The translations under genes were made by a program, and so were the position numbers. The notes under the pieces were generated by a model that did not search any database, was not told where the DNA came from, and worked only from the letters and a program-made list of their open reading frames with translations. From contig JAUNMR010000003.1 of NCBI GenBank assembly GCA_030537455.1, positions 109,232 to 173,231 of the forward strand: DNA of 64,000 nucleotides, written 5' to 3'. Numbering within the stretch: the stretch's first letter is position 1; every line of letters starts with the position of its first letter. Of the stretch, positions 25,054 to 34,843 are shown piece by piece. The DNA is from Planctomycetia bacterium. GTDB lineage: Bacteria > Planctomycetota > Planctomycetia > Pirellulales > Thermoguttaceae.

Positions 25054-28000
25054 ATGACCAGCGATAAAAACATTCTCAAACCTTGGGTCATCGCGCTTGT
25101 TACGCTCATAGCGCTTATGACAAGCGCTTGTGTAGCGACGCTACGCGCTCAAGAGGAACCGTCTTCTCAACCGGCAATCGAGTCGCAAACGACGGTCGAC
25201 GACGCCGAAGCCGCGACCGACGAACCCACCGAAGCCGCGACTGACGAACCCGCCGAAGCCGCGACTGACGTAGCGGAACAATCCGAGGAAGCTACGACCG
25301 ACGCCGAAGCGTCTGAAGTTACCACAGAGGCGACGCCTGTGCAGGTTGAACCCGTCGCCAACAAAAACACTAAGGCTCGTCTTATCCTGATCGTTTTGAT
25401 CGTTGTCATAATCGCGGTGTGCATTTTCATCTCTTCCGCGTGTGTTAATATCTTCAAAATGCCCGAAAATCGTTTCGCGTATTTTGTCATCGCTTTCTGC
25501 CTCCTTGTCGGTCTGATCTCAACGCTCACCGGTCTGAAGAACAATAGAGTTAATCTTGGTATTGACCTGCGCGGCGGTTCGATTCTGGTCTACTCCGTTT
25601 CACCCAGCGCCGGTTCAAATCACGACACGGTTACCAACGACGATATGAACGAGCTCAAAAACGCGATTATGCGTCGTATCAATCCTTCCGGCGTACGCGA
25701 AATTTCTATTCAAGAGCTCGGCGCCAATACTGAAATCAAGATCACGATTCCAGAAGCAGACGATACCGAAGTCGCGCGTCTGGAACGTGTTGTAAACGAC
25801 ACCGGTCAATTGAAATTCCGCATTCTCGCCTCGCGCAACTCCACCGACGAAGACGAAAAGTCCTTGATCACACTGGCGGATCGTCCGGAATTTGCGAACG
25901 AACAGACCCTGACTCTCGACGAAGCCTCCTTGCGTGAAGGCATTGTCATCGGCGGCGAATGGCTGCCGGTCGACCCCACGCAAGAGGACGCGATTCAACC
26001 CGGCGTCGTCTTCCGTGAAACCCAATACATTCCGCGTGAAGACGAAACCGAAACGCCGCGCTACGACGTCCTGGTTCTAACTCTCGATGACAGCTTCAGC
26101 GTCAATGGCGATCACATCCAATACGTCCAAGAGAGCGTTGGTCAAATGGGCGAGCCGGAAGTGGTTTTCACCATGCATCCCGACGGCGCGAAGCACATGC
26201 AACGACTCACCGACCGCTATAAGGCTCATGAAGGTCGCGACCGTGGTCGTCAGCTCGGCGTCGTCTTCAACAACCGCCTCTTCAGCGCGCCTAATATTAA
26301 GAGCACGATCTCTGATCGCGGTTCAATCACCTTCGGCAACGACCTTTCTGCGGAATCCAGAGAACGTATTAAGGGCGAAGTGCGCGACCTCATTACGGTT
26401 ATGCACGCGGGCGTCCTGCCGGCGGAACTGTCTAAGAAGCCGGTCACCAAAATGATCACCGGTCCGACCCTCGGCGCCGACACGATCAAAAAGGGTACCA
26501 ACGCCATTCTCTGGGGCGGCGTCATCGTTCTACTGTTCATTATCGTCTACTATGGCTTTGGCGGTTTCGTCGCGGCTTTCGCCGTACTCCTGAACCTCCT
26601 GCTCATTATGACGGCAATGATCGGTATGCACGCGGCCTTTACCCTCCCGGGTCTGGCCGGTCTGGTCTTGACCGTCGGTATGGCGGTCGACGCGAACGTT
26701 CTTATCTTCGAACGTATTCGTGAAGAACTCAATGGCGGCGCAACGCTGCGCATGGCCGTTAAGAACGGTTATCAGCGCGCATTCACCGCGATTTTCGACT
26801 CCAATATTACGACCATGCTGACCGCATGGATCCTCTACCTGGTCGGTTCCGAACAGATTAAGAGCTTTGCAGTCACCCTCTTCCTCGGCGTCTGCTTCAG
26901 TATGTTGACCGCGACTTACATCTGCCGCGTCATCTTCCAATCTTTCGAAAGAAAGGGCTGGATCTCCAACCGTTGCGTCTCCCCGCTGCTGCCGGTTATT
27001 AAGCCGCTGGGTCGTCCGAATTGGAACTTCTTTGCTTTGGCGAAGAAGACCTATATCGTCTCCGTAGCGATTATTATCGTCGGTCTGATCGCCGTTGCCG
27101 TTCGTGGCAAGGGCGTCTTTGACGTTGACTTCGTCGGCGGCGTGGAAATCCAAATGGTTCTCACAGAACCGACTGATATTGCCGACATTCGTTCCGGTCT
27201 GGAACCGCTCGCGAAAGCAAACAAGACCGACCTTGCCATTAGCGAACTGCAACTGGCGAAAGATCGTTTCGGCAATGACGTTGAGCCGCATAGTTGCTAT
27301 ACGGTTAGCGTGTCCTGCCCGGTGGACAAAGACGCCGACGTCTTCCAAAAGGAAGTGGAACAACAGTTGAAGGAACATTTCGCGGATCGTCTGCGCCACT
27401 ACACGCTCGATTATACCGTTGGCGAAACGACTACCGTTACGCCGACCGGTTCCACAACCGAAGTTGTGCAAACCCCTGTTACGCTTAACGTTAATCCCGC
27501 GCTGAGCTACGAAGTTATCGACGGTTACTTCGCCGACGCGCTCGAAGGCTCCGAATTGCGCTACCAAGTCACGAACGAAGCCTACGAAGCTGGTTCCGAC
27601 GAACCCGCTAACGAATGGACCGTCCTGTTCAATACCGATAATGCTGACGAAGTCGCCGCCGTCGCGCAAAAGGCGCAAGACGCCGTCAACGAAGAATCCG
27701 CGTTTGAAGCGTCCAATACGATCGGATCATCCGTCGCTAGTTACGCGCGTACGCAAGGCGCAATGGCGATCTTCGGAAGCTTGTGCTGCATTATCGCGTA
27801 CCTGTGGTTCCGCTTCAAGCGCGCGGTCTACGGTCTGTCCGCAGTCGTCGGTCTGATCCACGACGTATGCTTTACCCTCGGACTCATTGGTCTGAGCTAC
27901 TGGCTCGCCGGTCCGCTGAGCTTCCTGGGTATTACGCAGTTCAAGATCGGTCTGGCTACTGTCGCCGCGTTCCTCACGCTGGTCGGTTACTCCTTGAACG

Positions 28001-28305
28001 ACACGATCGTTCTTTTCGACCGTATCCGCGAAATCCGCGGGCGTACCGAAGCGCTCACGCCGGAACTCATCAACCGCGCGACGAATCAGACCTTCAGCCG
28101 TACCATGCTCACGTCCTTGACGACTCTCTTCTCCGTTGTCATTCTCTACTGCTTCGGCGGCGCTGGTATCCACACCTTTGCCTTTGCAATGGTCATCGGC
28201 GTCATCGTCGGTACCTACAGCTCGATCTTCATCTGCGCGCCCTTCCTCTACTGGTTGCTGACTAAGCAGAAGTCGAAGACCCCGTCGAACAAAACGGCGC
28301 GATAA
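25054..28305 (+). CDS. secDF: Fused protein translocase subunit SecDF
   Basis: 1083 residues. Residues 8-31 are a first hydrophobic segment, followed by an acidic Ala/Thr/Asp/Glu repeat (about 36-100) and two more membrane segments (about 109-133 and 142-160). The SecD part has the GIDLRGG motif (about 168-175), a large periplasmic domain and the six-segment bundle near 480-640, including VGMAVDANVLIFERIREEL. The SecF part begins near 640 with FDVDFVGGVEIQM and carries GYSLNDTIVLFDRIRE and ATNQTFSRTMLTSLTTL. Such SecDF fusions use the proton motive force to complete protein export. The extra N-terminal membrane segment and repeats are atypical. Confidence 0.95.
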   Translation: MTSDKNILKPWVIALVTLIALMTSACVATLRAQEEPSSQPAIESQTTVDDAEAATDEPTEAATDEPAEAATDVAEQSEEATTDAEASEVTTEATPVQVEPVANKNTKARLILIVLIVVIIAVCIFISSACVNIFKMPENRFAYFVIAFCLLVGLISTLTGLKNNRVNLGIDLRGGSILVYSVSPSAGSNHDTVTNDDMNELKNAIMRRINPSGVREISIQELGANTEIKITIPEADDTEVARLERVVNDTGQLKFRILASRNSTDEDEKSLITLADRPEFANEQTLTLDEASLREGIVIGGEWLPVDPTQEDAIQPGVVFRETQYIPREDETETPRYDVLVLTLDDSFSVNGDHIQYVQESVGQMGEPEVVFTMHPDGAKHMQRLTDRYKAHEGRDRGRQLGVVFNNRLFSAPNIKSTISDRGSITFGNDLSAESRERIKGEVRDLITVMHAGVLPAELSKKPVTKMITGPTLGADTIKKGTNAILWGGVIVLLFIIVYYGFGGFVAAFAVLLNLLLIMTAMIGMHAAFTLPGLAGLVLTVGMAVDANVLIFERIREELNGGATLRMAVKNGYQRAFTAIFDSNITTMLTAWILYLVGSEQIKSFAVTLFLGVCFSMLTATYICRVIFQSFERKGWISNRCVSPLLPVIKPLGRPNWNFFALAKKTYIVSVAIIIVGLIAVAVRGKGVFDVDFVGGVEIQMVLTEPTDIADIRSGLEPLAKANKTDLAISELQLAKDRFGNDVEPHSCYTVSVSCPVDKDADVFQKEVEQQLKEHFADRLRHYTLDYTVGETTTVTPTGSTTEVVQTPVTLNVNPALSYEVIDGYFADALEGSELRYQVTNEAYEAGSDEPANEWTVLFNTDNADEVAAVAQKAQDAVNEESAFEASNTIGSSVASYARTQGAMAIFGSLCCIIAYLWFRFKRAVYGLSAVVGLIHDVCFTLGLIGLSYWLAGPLSFLGITQFKIGLATVAAFLTLVGYSLNDTIVLFDRIREIRGRTEALTPELINRATNQTFSRTMLTSLTTLFSVVILYCFGGAGIHTFAFAMVIGVIVGTYSSIFICAPFLYWLLTKQKSKTPSNKTAR
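25205..25270 (+). repeat. In-frame repeats in secDF N-terminus
   Basis: About 24-nt units of the type gaagccgcgaccgacgaacc, repeated three times with small changes, encode E-A-A-T-D-E-P repeats in the acidic linker of SecDF. This looks like recent tandem expansion. It would be an unstructured region on the outside or inside of the first membrane segment, depending on topology. Confidence 0.75.
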
Positions 28306-28364
28306 GTCTGAATGGTCTCATCGGTAAGACGCGCGTTCATACGTAGCGTTAGCTACTGAAAATT

Positions 28365-28399
28365 AGGACGAAACGTAGATTTGCGTTTCGTCCTTTTTT
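28365..28399 (+). terminator. Rho-independent terminator after secDF
   Basis: AGGACGAAACG (28365-28375) pairs with CGTTTCGTCCT (28384-28394) around an 8-nt loop, then TTTTT. Perfect 11-bp stem. Confidence 0.9.
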
Positions 28400-28476
28400 A
28401 TAATATTCAAATGCGTGCCCCCTGCGCTTCGCTACTGTCGTCTAAGAGAATCCAAGCTTTAATTATAAGGATCCAC

Positions 28477-31260
28477 ATGTTAGTTAAATCACTATCACGA
28501 TTACTGTTACTCACCGGCGTCTTCCTGACGTTATATCTCACGCAAGTCTTCGCCGTCGAGCCAAAGATCGGCGAGGATAAGGTTGATAATCTCTACCTAG
28601 CGCGCGTGGTTCTTCCGCTCGACAACCAGTCGAGTCTCAAACTCGTTGAGCCGACGCACGTTGGCGGTTATGGTCTTGGCAGTGTTCCCAAAGACGGCGC
28701 GTCCTACTGTGAGGTTTCGCAAGACGACGTCGGTCGCGGCGCTGGCGTCTCCTATGCCTACACGCTCAATCAAGAGCGCGTTCAACCCTTTGTGGCAAGC
28801 GGTTGGAGTATGGCGGAAGAGATCGACGGCTCGCCCGACGCCAGCTACTCCCTCTACGTCGATATCATCTACGAGGACGGAACCGCGCTTTGGGGGCAAA
28901 CGCGCGCGTTTTCGACGCAGCTAAACAAATGGAACAGAGCCAGACTACTCATTGTTCCAGACAAGCCGGTCAAGTCCTTGACCTGCTACGGACTACTGCG
29001 CAATCGTCCTGGTAAGGTCTACTTTAAAGATTTCAAATTGGAGGAATACCACTACCCGAACCAGGTAGTGAATTTCGACGCTACCCCGATACAGGTCGTA
29101 CAGCCGGCGAACGATTGCGCTCAATTACTCATTCGTGACGTCGTGAACGGCGAGGAATATTACGGTCTGGACGTCGACTGGGGCGACGCCTCACAAACCG
29201 CGCAATATAATGGGGTTGCATTGCAGGTGGAAAGTCTACCCGAGGGAGAAACCGCGATTAAACTGCAGAACCAAACCAATGAGGATCGCGTCCTATCGGT
29301 CGTTTACACGCGCGCGCTCCCGGAAGCGCCTTTGGGCGACGCGTGGTTATGGTACGACGACGCGCGCCGCTTCCGCGTGACTACCGGCGAGGAATACAGT
29401 ATCACGCGTAGCTTTGCGGAAGTGGGCGGCGGTAAACTGGCGCGTTATCCCTTCGCGGTTGTCGCTCAGGCGCAAAAGCTCAGCGACGACCTCGACGTAA
29501 AAGACTACCTGGTCAAAAAGTCCATTGCGCTCGCGGTCAATCCGGACTTTCCGACTTTCGTGCGACTGCAATACAACAGCGCGCTGAAGGAACTCTACGC
29601 CTCTTTTGACATAGCTCTCACGCCAGAGCGCCCCTGTGCCGAATTGCGTCTGAGAGAAATCGCCATCGAATCGAGTGAGGAAACGCCCGAGCTCTTCCAG
29701 TTCGGAGCCAATCCCTTCCGTGCGACCCTCAACCTCTATAGAACGTTGTACCCGGAGGCGTTTAAAGTGAGAGTCGCAAAACAGGGCGCGTGGATGGCGT
29801 TCGCGAAAATCTCAAAGGTTGAGAATTGGGAAGATTTCGGGTTCCAATTCAAAGAGGGTATCGACGAAACTCAGTTCGACGACAAGATCGGCGTCACCTC
29901 CTTCCGTTACACCGAACCTATGACATGGTGGCAGCAGATCCCAAAGTCGGAAACCTCGTCGAAAACAAGACTTGGCGCGCTACAGACCGCGCGTGAAATT
30001 GCATTGGAAAATAAACGTCGCGAAAATGGCAAGCCGGCCTATATGGTCGAGGAAGCGCAGTCGCTCCTAACGACCGGGTACCGCTCCGCTGACGGGGAGT
30101 TCGTCGGAAGACTACTAGACACGCCCTGGTGCGACGGCGTCGTATGGAGCATGAACGACGCGCCGGGTCTGGCAGCGCTCGCGCGCGAGGGCAAGCTAAC
30201 GGACGAGTCAAACGCCGAGTTGGTCAAAGCCGGCGTGCCGCTGGTAACCGGATTCGAAACGAAGTGGAATGAGCAGATCGCCAATGAATTGTACGGACCG
30301 ATTCCCGAAAAGACGCCCAATCCAACGACTTACCAAGAGGCGTCGGAGCTTCAAACTAAGCCGGGCGTCGACGGGGAATATATCGACTCCAGCGAGGGTT
30401 ACGTCACGGACGTGCTTGACTATCGTCGCGCGCACTTCGCCGGTATGACTACGCCGCTGGTTTATGATTCATTGCAGAAACGTCCGGCGATCTTCCGCGG
30501 ATTAATCGCATACGAATACGCGCGCAAGATATCCGAGGACGTGCACGCGCGAGGTAAACTCGCTATGGCTAACGCCACGCCGAGCGGATGCTTCTGGCTT
30601 GTGCCGGTTCTCGACGTCTTGGGCACGGAAACGAACTGGAACTGGGCAGACGCATGGCGTCCCATGCCGGACGATGAGTTGCTATATCGTCGTATTCTCT
30701 GTGTCGGCAAGCCCTTTTGCTTCCTTATGAACACAGACTTTGAGAAGTTTCCACACGAACTCACGGAACGTTACATGCGCCGTTCCCTCGCCTACGGGTT
30801 CCTTCCGAGCTTCTTCAGCGCCGACGCGTCCACGCGCCATTACTTCGACAATCCGGAACTTTACAATCGTGACCGCGACCTGTTTGTGAAGTACATGCCA
30901 ATCGTCAAGGCGGTCGCGGAAGCGGGATGGGAGCCGATTACTGAGGCGTCGACGTCAAGTGAAACTCTGTACGTCGAACGATTTGGCGCCATGCCGGACG
31001 CGACCGTACGCTCCAATGCGCTTGCCAAAGACGCCACGATCTACCTGACGCTCTTTAACGATTCCGACCAGGATCAGGACTTCGTCGTCACGCTGAGCCC
31101 GAAATTGACCGAGTATCTTCTCTCCACCGGCAGAACGGTACGCGAACTGGTCACTGCAAAGGAACTTTCCGTAGACATAAGCGAAAAGAACGCGCGCATT
31201 ACCGGTACGATACCCGCACAAGAGACGCGCGTCTTTTCAATCCTTCCGCCCGAGAAATAA
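28477..31260 (+). CDS. Large exported glycosidase-like protein
   Basis: 927 residues from the ATG at 28477, with AAGGA five nt upstream and a clear signal peptide (residues 1-26, ending TQVFA). The N-terminal half is beta-rich. Residues about 480-830 have TIM-barrel-like features: PWCDGVVWSMNDAPGLAALA, then GEYIDSSEGYV, RKISEDVHARGKLAMANATP and ETNWNWADAWRPMP, followed by a C-terminal beta domain (LTLFNDSDQDQDFVVTL, ending RVFSILPPEK). The acidic residues in EYIDSSEG may be catalytic. No known family can be named with confidence; a role in cleaving polysaccharides is inferred. Convergent with the beta-helix gene. Confidence 0.6.
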   Translation: MLVKSLSRLLLLTGVFLTLYLTQVFAVEPKIGEDKVDNLYLARVVLPLDNQSSLKLVEPTHVGGYGLGSVPKDGASYCEVSQDDVGRGAGVSYAYTLNQERVQPFVASGWSMAEEIDGSPDASYSLYVDIIYEDGTALWGQTRAFSTQLNKWNRARLLIVPDKPVKSLTCYGLLRNRPGKVYFKDFKLEEYHYPNQVVNFDATPIQVVQPANDCAQLLIRDVVNGEEYYGLDVDWGDASQTAQYNGVALQVESLPEGETAIKLQNQTNEDRVLSVVYTRALPEAPLGDAWLWYDDARRFRVTTGEEYSITRSFAEVGGGKLARYPFAVVAQAQKLSDDLDVKDYLVKKSIALAVNPDFPTFVRLQYNSALKELYASFDIALTPERPCAELRLREIAIESSEETPELFQFGANPFRATLNLYRTLYPEAFKVRVAKQGAWMAFAKISKVENWEDFGFQFKEGIDETQFDDKIGVTSFRYTEPMTWWQQIPKSETSSKTRLGALQTAREIALENKRRENGKPAYMVEEAQSLLTTGYRSADGEFVGRLLDTPWCDGVVWSMNDAPGLAALAREGKLTDESNAELVKAGVPLVTGFETKWNEQIANELYGPIPEKTPNPTTYQEASELQTKPGVDGEYIDSSEGYVTDVLDYRRAHFAGMTTPLVYDSLQKRPAIFRGLIAYEYARKISEDVHARGKLAMANATPSGCFWLVPVLDVLGTETNWNWADAWRPMPDDELLYRRILCVGKPFCFLMNTDFEKFPHELTERYMRRSLAYGFLPSFFSADASTRHYFDNPELYNRDRDLFVKYMPIVKAVAEAGWEPITEASTSSETLYVERFGAMPDATVRSNALAKDATIYLTLFNDSDQDQDFVVTLSPKLTEYLLSTGRTVRELVTAKELSVDISEKNARITGTIPAQETRVFSILPPEK

Positions 31261-31299
31261 TCGCGTGGATAAACTAACGCAAGTAGACGAAGGTCAACC

Positions 31300-33291
31300 T
31301 CATTCCTGCACAGGACCGGCCTGTAAATCCGCTCGATTCAGCAGATAGAAGTCGTCATGCTGGTAATCACGAAACTGGGGTTTCGCAATGTGAGAATGCA
31401 TGTCGTGACCGGTCGTCTCACGCCAGCGTTGCCAATCTAATTCAATCGCCCCTTGTGAAGCGTTGTAAACGAAACGTTTATCGCCGTTTTCATAGGGGCG
31501 ATTCTCATTTTCCGGTTCTATCCAGTAGACGTTCTGATCCACATGGTATTCGCCAATGCGATTGTGCCACGACTTAAAGAAGAATTGCGCCGTATCGTAA
31601 AAAACGTTCTCACGGATCGTAATATCGACCGTTTTAGCGAGTAACTGATACCCGAGGATCGGCGTGGCGATCTTATTGGGACGCTGTTGATGACTCCATT
31701 CTCTGCCCGATTCAATACATAGATTTCTTTCAAAGACAAGGTTTTCCACCGTCGTCTCGGGATGATCGAACCAAATCTCGAACGACTGTTCACAGCGCCA
31801 CATTACGCAGTCGCGTATGAACAGATTACGTACGCTCGTCTTGGCTGGTCCCTGGGTAGTCGTCGCCACGTCGTAGACACGCGTAAAGCGGCAACGTTCG
31901 ACGGTACAATCCTTGGCGCCGTTCCAGAATTCCACGCCGTTGCCAAAGCGCACGCGACGTCCAGCGCCGCCCTGACTGGCAAGATCACCGCCGCCGATCC
32001 AATCGAAGAAGCAATTTCTAATCACAACGCGTTCGCCATTTTGAATCGAGACGCCATGTGCGGCGGTGTGCGTAAGCGCTAGATTTTCGAGAATGACGTC
32101 ATGACCGTTGATGAGACAGCAATGTTCGCGCAAGGGCGCTTCGATTGATACGTATTGTTCGCTCGGGTTGGCTTCACTATAGAGATAGAGCGATTTGGTA
32201 CGCAGATCGAACCAGAAATCGCCCTGCTGATGCAAATCGTCGCGAGTCCAGCGTTTGAAACCGGGGCGCTCGGCGTGGCTCCAGGTTGGCGCAAAGACTT
32301 TGACCGCAGGGTTTACAATCTCCTCGGACGCTTGAAAGGCTGAGTTATTCTCCGTGAAGACAAGATTGCCGACGTCAGCGGTCAGACCGCTACTGTGGAG
32401 TTTGAGTTCGCGCGCCTGCAGGGGAATGAAATCGAACGTCACGCCGCTGGGCAAATTCGCGCCCAGAAAGAAAGTGAGGCGACCGTCTTCGGCGTCGACC
32501 TTGGTGTGAAAGACCAGATCATAGGTCTGCCATTGCGTTGTAATCGTCTCAGGAGCCTGGAGCGTATCGGCGTAGGAACTCCAGGGCGCGCCGGTCATAA
32601 TAACCCTCGCAACGTCCGAACCTAATGTGAACTCTGAACTGGCGCGCGCACGAAAGCGTAGCGCGATATATCGATCGGCGCGCACCGGAAAGCTCTGCAC
32701 AGTGACCTGTAAGTGAGAACCGCTTTCCCCGGCGTTGGCACAGTCGACACGATATCCAACCTCTTGGTCATATTCGTCAAATCGTTGTTGCACACAAGTT
32801 GCGCTTGCTGGCTTTTCGCAATAGACATGCCAGAGCCCCTGAGCAAATTGTGGCAGTTCGTCATAGCTGGCGTCGACGTCTTCGTAGTAATCCGCCGGGG
32901 TCGACCAGATATTATCGCCCAAATCGGTCCAAAAGCGCTCCGAGGTCAAGTCGACGCTATTGACAATACGCGGCGCCTCGCCCTGACCGTAGGAACCATA
33001 GCGAATCGGCGCGCCCTCCTCGCCAGAGTGTGTAACCAGTCGTCCGCGCCAGAGCCGACCGCTACGAAACAGAACCGCGTCCCCAGGCGAGAGGCAAGCG
33101 CGATTGACACGTGCGAGCGTAAGCCACGCGCTTTGTGGAGTCAGACCGTCTTGAGCGTCGTCCCCTTCAAGGGAATCGACGTAATACTCGGTCGCCAGAA
33201 CCGCAGAAGTTATAATCGCACCCGACGCAAACGCTAGTAAAACAAGGAATAGTAAGGGTAACGCTACTTTGAATTGACGAGGATTTGACAT
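31300..33291 (-). CDS. Exported right-handed beta-helix protein
   Basis: 663 residues. A hydrophobic N-terminus (residues 8-33, VALPLLFLVLLAFASG) acts as signal. The opening YYVDSLEGDDAQDGLTPQSA with LSPGDAVLFRSGRLWRG is typical of exported pectate-lyase-like proteins (DUF1565 type). Residues about 385-560 contain regularly spaced N and I/V runs such as VILENLALTHTAAHGVSIQN, NGERVVIRNCFFDW and FRDCVMWRCEQS, consistent with parallel beta-helix coils. Residues 170-300 look like a separate beta-sandwich domain. Substrate unknown; likely polysaccharide processing. Confidence 0.78.
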   Translation of the reverse strand: MSNPRQFKVALPLLFLVLLAFASGAIITSAVLATEYYVDSLEGDDAQDGLTPQSAWLTLARVNRACLSPGDAVLFRSGRLWRGRLVTHSGEEGAPIRYGSYGQGEAPRIVNSVDLTSERFWTDLGDNIWSTPADYYEDVDASYDELPQFAQGLWHVYCEKPASATCVQQRFDEYDQEVGYRVDCANAGESGSHLQVTVQSFPVRADRYIALRFRARASSEFTLGSDVARVIMTGAPWSSYADTLQAPETITTQWQTYDLVFHTKVDAEDGRLTFFLGANLPSGVTFDFIPLQARELKLHSSGLTADVGNLVFTENNSAFQASEEIVNPAVKVFAPTWSHAERPGFKRWTRDDLHQQGDFWFDLRTKSLYLYSEANPSEQYVSIEAPLREHCCLINGHDVILENLALTHTAAHGVSIQNGERVVIRNCFFDWIGGGDLASQGGAGRRVRFGNGVEFWNGAKDCTVERCRFTRVYDVATTTQGPAKTSVRNLFIRDCVMWRCEQSFEIWFDHPETTVENLVFERNLCIESGREWSHQQRPNKIATPILGYQLLAKTVDITIRENVFYDTAQFFFKSWHNRIGEYHVDQNVYWIEPENENRPYENGDKRFVYNASQGAIELDWQRWRETTGHDMHSHIAKPQFRDYQHDDFYLLNRADLQAGPVQE

Positions 33292-33745
33292 CGGCTTATG
33301 CTCCTATTACTAGACGCAACTACGGTAAAGTACGACGTAAAAACCTTAGCGCACGTCTGCATGGAAATTCAAGATTAACGACGTTCGCATCTATTGTAGC
33401 GCTATACACGCGCAAACATAAGGCGTCATGACGCACGATCGTCAAAGTCGCTAGAGAATCGACGCGGAACTGCGCCAGAGTTGAAGGAACGGTAAAGTTT
33501 GCTTTGACCGAATCAAATAGTTCAGGCGTAAGGACTTCCGGCATGACAAACTCGACAAATGACTCATAGGACGTCAAATTCCCCGGGACTTGTGGCTTGA
33601 CGCGCTCATGACGAACAACCGTTCAAGTAAAGAAAAACGTGCGATTTGCCCCCCGGGGGAAAAAAGCGCTTGAAATTGATCTTCACGCTCTTAACATATG
33701 CATTAAATTGTCGTCTTTTGGCGCTATACCAATGGAGAATTCCCA
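33292..33745. other. Intergenic region (454 nt)
   Basis: Between the beta-helix gene and the glycosyltransferase gene, transcribed divergently. A minus-strand reading frame (33320-33544) with reasonable amino acid composition has no clear ribosome-binding site and is not called. A candidate promoter for the plus-strand gene lies at 33671-33698. Confidence 0.45.
33671..33698 (+). promoter_or_regulatory. Candidate promoter of GT2 gene
   Basis: TTGAAA (33671-33676), 16-nt spacer, TAACAT (33693-33698), about 45 nt before the glycosyltransferase ATG. Confidence 0.5.
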
Positions 33746-34705
33746 ATGCGCGAAATAACAATTGTTGTGCCGGTGTATAACGAGGAAGAGAGTCTGCGTA
33801 TTCTCCACGATCAAATTAAAAGCGTTATCACAAAGTTAGACGCGAACTTAGAACTCATTTTTATCGACGACGGTTCTACGGACAAGAGCTGGTCGATCAT
33901 CTCAGAGCTGAGCGCAAATGACGCGTGCGTGCGAGGGATACGTTTCCGTCGCAACTTCGGCAAGGCGGCGGCGCTCGACGTCGGGTTTAAGAAAGCGACC
34001 AAGCCGATCGTAATGACGTTAGACGCGGACCTTCAGGACGACCCGGAAGAGATTCCCGATTTTCTGCGACTGATCGATTCCGGCTACGACGTCGTGAGCG
34101 GGTGGAAGAAAAAGCGTCACGACCCCTGGCACAAGGTCGGTCCCAGTCGTGTCTTTAACTGGCTTGTCAGTAGCATGACGGGGGTGAAACTTCACGACCA
34201 CAACTGCGGTATGAAGTGCTATCGTCGTGAAATCTTCGACGAGATCACCCTTTACGGCGAATTGCATCGATTTGTTCCCGTTCTGGCCGCCGCTCGCGGG
34301 TACAAGGTCGGCGAGAAGATTGTACAGCATCGCGCGCGCAAGTTCGGCGTTTCGAAGTACGGGTTTAATCGTTTTATCAAGGGCTTTTTGGATCTACTGA
34401 CAGTCTCCTTTGTCACCGGGTACGGTCAACGACCGCAGCATCTTCTGGGCACGGTAGGGCTATCGTCCTTTGCGATCGGAGCGTTGACTATGCTGTGGTT
34501 GGCGTTCCGCTGGGTGATTTCACGCGTAATTCCCTTTCTACCGATCTACAATCTCTCCGGTCGACCGGCGGTCGTCTATTCCGCCGCGCTCATGTTATTG
34601 GGCGCGCAGTTCCTCTCCACTGGCGTGGTCGCGGAACTGTTTATTTCATACCAAAACCGTAAAGGCCGAGAATACTCCATTAAGGAAGAAATCAATCGTA
34701 AGTAA
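33746..34705 (+). CDS. GT2 family glycosyltransferase, polyprenyl-phosphate type
   Basis: 319 residues. The N-terminal GT-A domain shows VVPVYNEEESL, FIDDGSTDKSW, and the metal-binding TLDADLQDDPEEIPDFL (DxD at about residue 93), followed by GYDVVSGWKKKRHDPW and NCGMKCYRREIFDEI. Residues about 240-300 hold two membrane segments (VGLSSFAIGALTMLWLAF and AALMLLGAQFLSTGVVAEL). This is like DPM1, GtrB or ArnC enzymes, which transfer a sugar from a nucleotide sugar to a polyprenyl phosphate carrier in the inner membrane. Sugar unknown. GGAG-like site upstream. A strong terminator follows. Confidence 0.88.
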   Translation: MREITIVVPVYNEEESLRILHDQIKSVITKLDANLELIFIDDGSTDKSWSIISELSANDACVRGIRFRRNFGKAAALDVGFKKATKPIVMTLDADLQDDPEEIPDFLRLIDSGYDVVSGWKKKRHDPWHKVGPSRVFNWLVSSMTGVKLHDHNCGMKCYRREIFDEITLYGELHRFVPVLAAARGYKVGEKIVQHRARKFGVSKYGFNRFIKGFLDLLTVSFVTGYGQRPQHLLGTVGLSSFAIGALTMLWLAFRWVISRVIPFLPIYNLSGRPAVVYSAALMLLGAQFLSTGVVAELFISYQNRKGREYSIKEEINRK

Positions 34706-34754
34706 CGACGCCACATACTATTGCAACTCACTTCCGGTATGATTGAGTTAAAGC

Positions 34755-34804
34755 AAACGCCCAATACGCGATTCCTTGTCGGTCGGCATATTGGGCGTTT
34801 TTTT
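34755..34804 (+). terminator. Rho-independent terminator after GT2 gene
   Basis: AAACGCCCAATA (34755-34766) and TATTGGGCGTTT (34789-34800) form a perfect 12-bp stem; TTTTTTT follows. It also lies before the convergent sstT stop and can serve the minus strand less well. Confidence 0.88.
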
Positions 34805-34843
34805 AAGGGGAAAATGGCGCGAGCCAGAACGTAAACGTTGCAA

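Noticed and set aside
26530..27678. 382-residue minus-strand open frame opposite secDF
   Set aside because: Lies wholly within secDF and has no recognisable domain; a shadow frame.
28399..28404. TATAAT downstream of the secDF terminator as promoter of the next gene
   Set aside because: No matching -35 element at 16-18 nt; it is part of the terminator T-tract edge.
33320..33577. 85-residue minus-strand open frame upstream of the beta-helix gene
   Set aside because: Composition is plausible but it starts with TTG, has no clear ribosome-binding site or recognisable domain. Left uncalled.
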